Below are positions 56,605 through 64,000 of a stretch of DNA of 64,000 bases, piece after piece. Every line of letters starts with the position of its first letter. Position 1 is the first letter of the stretch. Made by a program: the position numbers and the translations under genes. Under the pieces are notes generated by a model, which saw nothing but the letters and a program-made list of their open reading frames with translations, searched no databases and was not told where the DNA came from. Origin of the DNA: Lytechinus pictus (Eukaryota; Echinodermata; Echinoidea; Temnopleuroida; Toxopneustidae); NCBI RefSeq assembly GCF_037042905.1, contig NC_087252.1:28448994-28512993 (forward strand), read 5' to 3'.

Positions 56605-59600
56605 CTGCAATAAAAAAGAAAAAAAAGTTGGGTTGAAAAGAAAATTATTATATCTGTTAAACGGTGACACGACATTTGCTCCTACGATAATAACTCCAGT
56701 CTTAACCCTCAATCTCCCGGGGTATTTTGATTCTTGTCAATCCCGGGGGGGGGGGGGGGCCATTATGGCCCCCCCTTAAGATCTCGGCCGCCGATTGCGC
56801 GAGCGACGCAAAAATTTGCACACTGGTAGTGTGCGATGTAATCTACAAGGCTGTATGGTAAAATTTTCCAAAATAATGAGATTTTATTTTATATGAATTA
56901 ATTATGCTAATTTATGCATAAATCATACTTTTTGCTATAATTCACTAAATAAAGCTCCTAGAATGCTAATTTTTGGTTAAAAAATTCTTTGTAGCAATCT
57001 TAACAATCGCAATTAAAAAAAACTTCGGTTCGGAAATCAATTTCTTATGTATTTTATTGTTTTATGAATTTCTTATGTATTTCTTTGTTTTTTACTTTTT
57101 GTTTTTTATTGTTTTTTCAATGGAAATCATTCCAGACTTAGTTCTGATCATAAACAAGGTAAAATTAATTCAGTTTAATCAGTAAAAGTAGAAATAATGA
57201 TACATTTATGAATTTTGGCTAAATACACAATTTGCATTGGATTTGTACATGAAATCACGTTTATGAGCAATTTTGGGTCTGACATGCACTTACATAATGT
57301 TGCGTAATGTCGTAACCGTGTACCCGGGCGTCACAAATTTGGTCTCAAAATTTGCACGAGACTTGAAAGTAAAAAGTCAGTGAGCGGCGAGGTCAAAAAA
57401 ATTTGCGCAGCAGATATATCGCGAAAATTGTCAAGGGGGGGGGCCATTATGGCCCCCCCCTGGGAGAATTAGGGTTAATATCTCAGAAGGCATAGGGTTA
57501 GAGATAGGATTGTAATAGAATTTTGTTCAGAATAATGTAAAGATAAGAATTAGGCAGATAAGGCTTTATGTTTGGCTTAATGCAACGATTTTCCATTGGA
57601 GCACTTGCCGCCGGAGCAAATGTCGTGGAACCTTGTTAAACGTGTATGAGTAAGAAATCAGGAAAAACCCAATTTAAAGACAGACATTACAATCATCAAA
57701 TAGGGTTTGATTACACATTTGAGATTACAATTAAGAGTATCTTCTCTTTGACCTTGATAGATCACATGAAATTTGTATCTTCTCTCAAATGAAGTACGGA
57801 TGGAGAGAAGTGGGGATATGTCTTACAATCAGGTTGATCAGTTCATTGAATCACCGTATGTACAGTACAGGAACTTTATCAACTGGCAGGGGCCCATCTT
57901 ACGAAGAATTCTGATTGATCCGATTAATTGCAACTATGGAAATTAAGCAACGTCAACACATAAAATACATGTTAGTTCAAAATATTTTCTAGATATGATG
58001 AATGGACATACGTTGACTGTTTTCTTGACAATTCGGTATGGTTCTCTTTGTTTTCAAAGGACATTGAGCACATTCCCTAAAGAAAAAAATTATGCTATTG
58101 ATGGATTTCCATATACTTGAGATTGATCAGATCAATCATAACTCTCTGTAAGACGGGGCCCGTCTGAGGCCAATCTTTAACGTCACCATCTGAAAGAAGT
58201 GACCCGTCGGGCTCGAACTTTGAACGTCCGCATCAATTCATAACTTCTAAAATGTAGCCTGGATTACAAGCGCATGCCACAACTCCCATAAAGCAATACA
58301 AACTTCTCACTCAATCAAAAGCAAAATTACAAGCACTCACCGATGATTGCTACAACATCGGCCAACATGTGACCCTTGCACACTTTGTCAAGTCCGGCGA
58401 GATGCATGAATCCGGGAGCGCGGATCTTACACCGGTAAGGCTTGCTGGAGCCGTCGGAAACCATGTAAACACCAAACTCACCCTGTCAAGGAAATGATGA
58501 TGATTAGTAAATGAAAAATGGGGGGGGGGGGGGGGAGAGAAAATGAGAAAAATAAGAATAAAACAATTAGAGTAGAATGAATATGGTGGAAGAATCAGAG
58601 TAGGGCAGATAGAGGAAAGAGAAATGAAAGACAGGGAAGGAGGGAGGAGAAAAAAGCAAATAGAATGAGAGTATCAAGACAAAGAGAGGAAAGAGTAGAA
58701 AAGAGAAGTAAAATGAGAATATAAGATGGCCATGGCGTAACTTCCTTCAGCAAAAAATTGGATTACGCCCCCCCCTGAGATCTCGGCCTTTGATCGTGCT
58801 GCGAAAATTTGCTCAGTGGTTGTGTGCGATTTAATCTACAAGGCTGTATGGTTAATTTTTTTAATAAGATTTTTCAATTAATGAACTAATTATGCTAATT
58901 TATTCATGAAATAAAGCATTTGCTATAATCAACTATCATACTGCCTCAACCTGCTAATTTTTAATTCACAGACTCTGTAGGATCCCGATCAAATGTACTT
59001 CAAAAAAAATTTGGTATCTCAATTTTTTCTTATGTATTTTATTGTTTTGTTTTTTATTTCTTATATATTTCTTTGTTTTTTGACTTTTTGTTTTGTATTG
59101 TTTCTTCGATGGAAATTGTTGCAGACTTAAAAGTATTGTTTAACTTTGTGAGCAGCCGATTAAAAAAATTCTCAAACCAAGATGAAACATGTGTACAAGG
59201 GCATGTATTAGAACTAATAAACCCTGAAAACAACCATTATTGAGAATTAAAAGCTAAAACTACAAGGCAAACCCCGATTTTGTAAATAGGCGTCTTATAG
59301 ACGCCTAAATAGTACACATAAGTGTATGGGATGAAATTAAGATGGTGTTTTCGGTCACTTTATATTTCAATTTTTGAAGCACTAAATAATTATTTTCGAA
59401 CATAACTTTTTCTGGGCTTCATTTTTTGTAACATATCACAGACACAGGTGACAAGTGTGACCTTCTAGCTCAGATTTTTTTAAAGTCAAACTAATGTTAA
59501 ACAATCACTTTAATTCTGATCATAAACAAGAGTAAATTAATTCAGTTTAATCAGTAAAAATAGAAATGATACATTTATGAATTTTGGCTAAATACACAAT

Positions 59601-62600
59601 TTGCATTGGATTTGTACATGGATTTCCCTTTTTTGAGCAGTTTTGGGTCTGACATGCTCTTACATAACGTTGCGTAGTTTGGTAACCGCATACCCGGGCA
59701 TCGCAAATTTGGTCTCAAAAGTTGCGCGGATTTATCGTGAGAAATGTAGAGGGGGCCTTTTAGGGTCAATGGATTTTTTTCAAACCTTCATCAATATTTT
59801 TCATTATTTCATCTGCTGTTTTAACAAAGTTTTCTTCAGGGTGAACTTCCCCTTATAGGATAATAACTCACCTTTGGTGCTTCAATGGCAGTGTATGTTG
59901 CTCCTGGAGGAACTTGGAAACCTTGAGTGAAATGCTTGAAATGATGGATTAGGGATTCCATAGAGTCCTGGAATGAGGAAAAATATGATCCAAGAGGTTA
60001 GGTATATTATCAATTATCACCGTCATCATATCTGTCCTGATCGGTAGACTCTTCTTACTAACGTTAACCCTAACCATCATCAAATTCTCATCAAAATATT
60101 CAATATTTTTCAACATCATCATTCTCATCCTCCTCATCATCATAGTGGAGCGTTGTGGCCCAGTGGATAAGTCTTCTGACTTTGAAACAGAGGGTCGTGG
60201 GTTCGAATCCCAGCCATGGCGTAATTTCCTTCAGCAAGAAATTTATCCACATTGTGCTGCACTCAACTCAGGTGAGGTAAATGGGTACCCGGTAGGATTA
60301 ATTCCTTGAATGCATGAGCGCTGAAAGGCAGCTCGAGCTTAAGCCGGGGTTATAATAATAACAATGCGCCTCGGAATAGAATATTTCTAGATAGATGGCG
60401 CTATATAAATGCCTATTATTATTATTTTCATCATCATCATCTTCACCGTCATCATCATGACCATCATCTTCACCATCACTATCATCATCATTGACATCAT
60501 CACCACCATTATCATCTTCAATATCATCATCATCTTCAATATCATCATCTCAATATAATCATCATCATGACCATCATCATCATCATGACCATCATCATCA
60601 CCATCACCATCACCATGATCATCATCATCATCATCACTACCATCACCATCATCACGATCATCATGATCATCACCACCACCATCATCTTTAACATCATCCT
60701 GTTCTCGCACTCCCCATCATCTCACCTTAATGTCATCATCATCATCACCATCATCTTCATCCCCATCATCACCAACAACACCACCACCACCATCATCTTT
60801 AACATCATCCTGTTCTCGCACTCCTCATCATCTCACCTTCATGTCAGCTCTTCTTGATGGAATACCCTTCTTATCAACATAAACCAGCATCATAACCACA
60901 ACAACAATCATCATCACCAGTATCGTCACCATCCTATCCTCCCGTTCTCACCTTCATCTCAGCCCTGCTTGGTGGACTAATCTTATTATCATCCACCTTA
61001 ATCTCGCCTTCTGGCATCTCATTCAAACACTGAAGGACAATCCTAAGACTCTGTCTCATCTCCTCCACTCGGCAAAGATACCTATGAAATAAGACATTGA
61101 TAAAATAAAATTGCATCTATGAAACACAAGAAGGGCATGTAAACACACAACACACTCATTATAATTCAGGCCTTGAGGGGGAAAACAAAAATAAAAGAAA
61201 CAAGATTGAAAGGGAGGGATGAAATAGAACTAATGGTATTCCCAAATGTATCTGGTGGAGCATTGTGGCCCAGTGGATTAGTCTTCTGACTTCGTAGGTA
61301 CGAATCCCAGCCATAGCGAAATTTCCTTCAGCAAGAAATTTATCCACATTGTGCTGCACTAAACCCAGGTGAGGTGAATGGGTACCCGGTAGGAAGAAAT
61401 ACCTTGAATGCTTGAGCGCCTAGGCAGCCCAGCTAAAGCCGGGGTAATAATAATAGCAGGGCCCGCTGGGAGAACAGTTTTCAGAACCGAAGCGGCTTCC
61501 CTGGGTAAATATACCTATATCATTATTATCTGAACTTGATCGGAGGAAGAGATTAGGATTGCTACACCAACCTGTCGTAGCAGTCTCCCTTGGATCCTAT
61601 CGGGATGTCAAAGTTCATCTTCTCGTAGCCGTCATACGGCTGGACCTTCCTCAGGTCCCACTTGATCCCGGATCCACGCAGCAGAACCCCGCTGAATCCG
61701 TAGTTGAGGGCGTCCTCGGCCGTCACCACACCGATGTCGACGGTACGGTCCTTCCAGATGCGGTTGTTCGTCAACATCTGTGATAGGGAAATTACGGAAC
61801 AAGGAAATATTACACACCAGGGGAGCTTTCATGAATGGACTTGTCGGACGTTTTATCCGACAAGTCCCATTTTATCCGACAGTTACCATAGTAACAGTAC
61901 CTCTCAGCCAATCAACATCAGAGAAAGATGTCAGATCTGACAACTTGTCGGATGAAAATGTTGATGAAACACTCCCCAGGAAACGCTTCTGACCATAATC
62001 TTCATATTTTTCACTGATTTAAGGATTTGTTCATTAATAGATAACTTGTTTTTTTTAATAGGTAATTATTTGAAATCAACGTAAAATTTAAAGACACTGG
62101 CCAGCAGTATACTAAACGAATTATTAACACATGTATACGCTACCCACTTTTTCATAAACTCATAATAGCACATGCATGAATCATATAGTTTTTTATCCTT
62201 TATCATTTTATGTTTTCGTCATTTGAAATACCTCTTGCCTATTTGTTTAATGCTTCCCATTAATTTGTTAATCATTTCCGATTTTATTATAGTTGAATAC
62301 TGCAATGGCATACACACTATTCATTTCCCAGACACACAATTCACTTTCAGTTAATATTTCTTTCTATAATTCCACAACACAATTAGTTTCAATACAATAC
62401 TTTATCCGTAATATTTATTTTGTAATTATCTATGTTACTGTTTGAATATTTTGTTGTCATTATTACCTTGCAATACATCGCAATTCGGCCTCGGCCGCGA
62501 TGTTGTCTTGATTTTTTTAATAAACCATTTATCTATCTATCTATTACAAATAACTATGGCGAAGAATATTGAGGGATTCTCGACTGCACACAGTTAATAT

Positions 62601-63283
62601 TCATCCCTCCGCCAATCCTAGATCAGGAAAATATTACACATCAACAGGGGCAGCTCCTGGGAGTTTTTTTTCACATGCTCTTCCGCATTTCTTCACTTTT
62701 CTCCCGAAGACACACAACTCTCATCAGATCATGTTCACTCACATGAGCAAACTTGAGTCAAGATGACTTCTCTGGTAATAATCTTTCCTGGATTAAGTTA
62801 CATCTTGGATCAAATAACATAAATAACAATAACAACTGACATTTACCAAGGAAAATCACTTCATAATTAGCTAAACTGCGGTAACCATCCGTAATGACTA
62901 CATAAATGAATATAAAACAGGAGTATTTCTTTTAAGCGTCACAAGTAGTTAAAATGCATCACATGACATTCAACTTTTTGTGCATCCCACTGCAAAAAAA
63001 GTGTTCACCAAATACTACCAATGCACACTCCTGGGGACAGTTAAATAAATCTTTTGCCACAAAGAAAAAAAAAAAAATAGAAAACAAGGAAAAAAAAACT
63101 CTTGACAAACAAAATTATGCCATTGACATTAACAGTTTGGAAAACTGGCCAACAAAAAAAAGTTTTTCTTTTATGCAACAGGCCGCAGCGGACTATTGTG
63201 CTTACCTCCTCCAGCTCATCAATACGTATTGAGAAGTTCTTGATGAAATCGTACATGTCATCTAGATAGCCAAGAGGGAGGTC
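56567..63283 (-). CDS. NDUFS2: NADH dehydrogenase [ubiquinone] iron-sulfur protein 2, C-terminal half (six exons; 5' end outside the window)
   Basis: Exons in transcript order: 63283-63206, 61777-61572, 61081-60952, 59967-59872, 58482-58341, 56604-56567. They join in frame into 229 codons plus TAG. The product is the 49-kDa core subunit of mitochondrial complex I, in the matrix-arm Q module next to the ubiquinone site, and is related to the NiFe-hydrogenase large subunit. Hallmarks are [82 protein letters not shown], and the invariant end DVVFGEVDR. The N-terminal half should lie beyond 64000. The donor after the second exon (AG|GTTGGT) is unusually weak. Four of the five introns carry a recognisable dispersed-repeat insertion and the other a short hairpin element. 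Confidence 0.97.
56702..57478. mobile_element. TTAACCCT-ended element with G-run/C-run hairpins at both ends
   Basis: Left end TTAACCCTCAATCTCCCGG; inverted right end TTAACCCTAATTCTCCCAG. Close to each end lies GGGGGGGCCATTATGG followed by a C run, which can fold into a very GC-rich hairpin. The 777-bp interior is AT-rich and non-coding. It sits in the last NDUFS2 intron. Relatives: 47864, 53128 (looser) and 58765. Confidence 0.75.
57889..58161. repeat. MITE with GTCTTACA-type ends
   Basis: Ends gggcccatcttacgaagaat and, inverted, gggccccgtcttacagagag. Interior tgattgatccgatt. Same family as 24970 and 45129. In the last NDUFS2 intron. Confidence 0.7.
58341..58482 (-). CDS. NDUFS2: NDUFS2 exon: [11 protein letters not shown] to ADVVAII
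   Basis: Acceptor TTGACAG. Includes [18 protein letters not shown], donor GTGAGT, phase 1. Confidence 0.97.
58500..58735. other. Poly-G run and purine-rich tract
   Basis: A G run at about 58519-58534 is followed by AG-rich sequence (gaaagacagggaaggaggga). Confidence 0.75.
58765..59772. repeat. Copy of the TTAACCCT-ended element family, diverged ends
   Basis: Interior words match the copy at 56702 (gagatctcggcc, gctaatttattcatgaaat, tttgggtctgacatg, acccgggcatcgcaaatttg). The right end keeps gggggccttttagggtcaat. It fills most of an NDUFS2 intron. Confidence 0.65.
59872..59967 (-). CDS. NDUFS2: NDUFS2 exon: [11 protein letters not shown] to EAPK
   Basis: Acceptor ATTCCAG. Thirty-two codons including [15 protein letters not shown], donor GTGAGT, phase 0. 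Confidence 0.97.
60147..60427 (+). repeat. tRNA-derived SINE, most complete copy in the window
   Basis: Head gcgttgtggcccagtggata, B-box GGGTTCGAATCCC, body ccttcagcaagaaatttatc, ggtacccggtaggatt, and tail tagatggcgctatataaatg followed by ATT repeats. In an NDUFS2 intron. Confidence 0.85.
60425..60950. repeat. (ATC)n-rich tract with a 111-bp tandem duplication
   Basis: Long ATC/ACC trinucleotide tract. The segment caccatcatctttaacatca at about 60678 recurs 111 bases later at 60789. Each copy ends with a sequence resembling the 3' end and donor of the adjacent NDUFS2 exon. Poly-Asp and poly-His frames are artefacts. Confidence 0.85.
60952..61081 (-). CDS. NDUFS2: NDUFS2 exon: [11 protein letters not shown] to RAEMK
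   Basis: Acceptor TTTCATAG. Includes [19 protein letters not shown] and ends at GTGAGA, phase 0. Confidence 0.97.
61255..61526 (+). repeat. tRNA-derived SINE with a deletion before the B-box
   Basis: Head gcattgtggcccagtggatt, a shortened segment cttctgacttcgtaggtacg, then the intact body and tail ending taaatatacctatat. It resembles the copy at 21117 in the tail. In an NDUFS2 intron. Confidence 0.8.
61572..61777 (-). CDS. NDUFS2: NDUFS2 exon: [14 protein letters not shown] to GDCYD
   Basis: Acceptor ATCACAG, starts [10 protein letters not shown]. Ends with AG before the weak donor GTTGGT, phase 2. Confidence 0.97.
61818..61982. repeat. Hairpin element with GGGGAG ends
   Basis: Left ccaggggagctttcatgaat; right inverted cctggggagtgtttcatcaa. 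Interior gttaccatagtaacagtacc is itself self-complementary. Related to 26910-27035. Confidence 0.65.
61983..63205. other. NDUFS2 intron, nothing further seen
   Basis: AT-rich sequence with an ATCT run near 62528-62545. No additional exon of NDUFS2 found here. Confidence 0.5.
63206..63283 (-). CDS. NDUFS2: NDUFS2 exon: LDD-MYDF segment
   Basis: Acceptor CCTTTAG. Encodes [20 protein letters not shown] and IDELEE, phase 0 at both ends, donor GTAAGC. Confidence 0.95.
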
Positions 63284-64000
63284 CTAAAGGGATATAAAAA
63301 AATTTATCATAATCAGGATAAAGACTCTGAAATAAGAGACCGAATGCATGTGATGATGGTGGTGCTTTGATTACCAGATCGCTAAGCATGAATGCTTGAA
63401 AGCAAGCAAACGGAGGACCGACGGCGTAAGGTCCTCTCCGAGGTACCTGGTAATGAGGATTAATGCCTTACTAGTCTGGTCTGTTAGCGAAATTATGTGG
63501 ACACGGTGGACAAAAGCATAATTTTTTCTCCAGACCTTTGTTTATGTATAAGAATTAAAAATGGGGTATGCTCCAAAAAATCTGGCTGCAGGAACAGTGA
63601 AAAAATGGGTGAAAATGTCAGAATTTATGAGTTTAGATTGGTCTGATATATAGACTCGCGCTAGTGCAAAACTCAATAGCAGTGCATTATTTTGCATTGG
63701 TTTAGTTCTTAAATTCAGACCCTTTTTTAACATTGTTTGTCCTCACATCTCAATGCACAAAATATCTGAATGCAGATGCTAAACAAGCCGAAGGGTGGCG
63801 GTGGAGGGGGTTGAATGTTGGTGTGTATGTACATATTTTGGTCTTGGAGTAAAGATGTGCAAGACACATTTTTTTAATGTGTTGGAAATTGTGTTGCCAT
63901 GGTAACAGTGTATTACATGTATGGCAAAAATAAGGTAAAAATCTTACAGTTAGAACTACTTCCTCTGTTTTCATCCGATTCTCATGAAATTTGGCACACA
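63284..64000. other. NDUFS2 intron at the window edge
   Basis: No upstream NDUFS2 exon found. The end of the window (ttcatccgattctcatgaaa) resembles the interior of the TTAA-flanked MITEs at 43166 and 54339, so an element may begin here. Confidence 0.45.

Noticed and set aside
60387..60857. Asp/His/Met/Ile-rich frames
   Set aside because: Translation of the ATC-rich tract in the NDUFS2 intron.

Overview
The window looks like nuclear DNA from a marine deuterostome invertebrate, most plausibly an echinoderm such as a sea urchin. I judge this from AT-rich DNA with long repeat-filled introns, many short hairpin (MITE-like) elements, tRNA-derived SINEs, L2/CR1-type retrotransposon fragments ending in (ATT)n, and clear metazoan genes split into short exons. 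Nothing bacterial is present. The species was not identified.

Three protein genes can be built exon by exon. (1) Minus strand, 5161-10904: four exons, all joined in phase 1, encode a signal peptide, a short cysteine-containing module and one complete V-type immunoglobulin domain. The 3' end was not found. (2) Plus strand, 37181-53022: a complete ten-exon ZNHIT2 gene (420 codons), a HIT zinc-finger cofactor of RUVBL1/2 and U5 snRNP assembly. It contains one U12-type intron and one GC-AG intron. (3) Minus strand, 56567-63283: the last six exons of NDUFS2, the 49-kDa subunit of respiratory complex I. Its 5' part lies beyond the right edge. ZNHIT2 and NDUFS2 converge tail to tail.

The left 36 kb is otherwise almost free of genes. 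It holds an L2-like 3' end (15120-16056), two further reverse-transcriptase remnants, a probable tRNA gene with a Pol III terminator (31473-31551), SINE copies and about ten hairpin elements. Two fold-back elements there (about 18905-19415 and 25297-25803) are built from a short repeated unit, written forward in one half and reversed in the other. A second fold-back family with the same design but a different unit lies at 52019-52385 and 55712-56127.

The most striking non-coding structure lies in ZNHIT2 intron 1. It is an interrupted palindrome of about 4 kb (37609-41597) whose diverged arms each carry the same promoter-like block flanked by two divergent exon-like segments. One arm keeps a 52-codon reading frame that ends at a splice-donor-like sequence. 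Repeats also touch the genes themselves. The nearest poly(A) signal of ZNHIT2 lies in repeat-like sequence, a repeat fragment abuts the acceptor of ZNHIT2 exon 5, and part of an NDUFS2 exon with its splice donor has been copied into a neighbouring ATC repeat.
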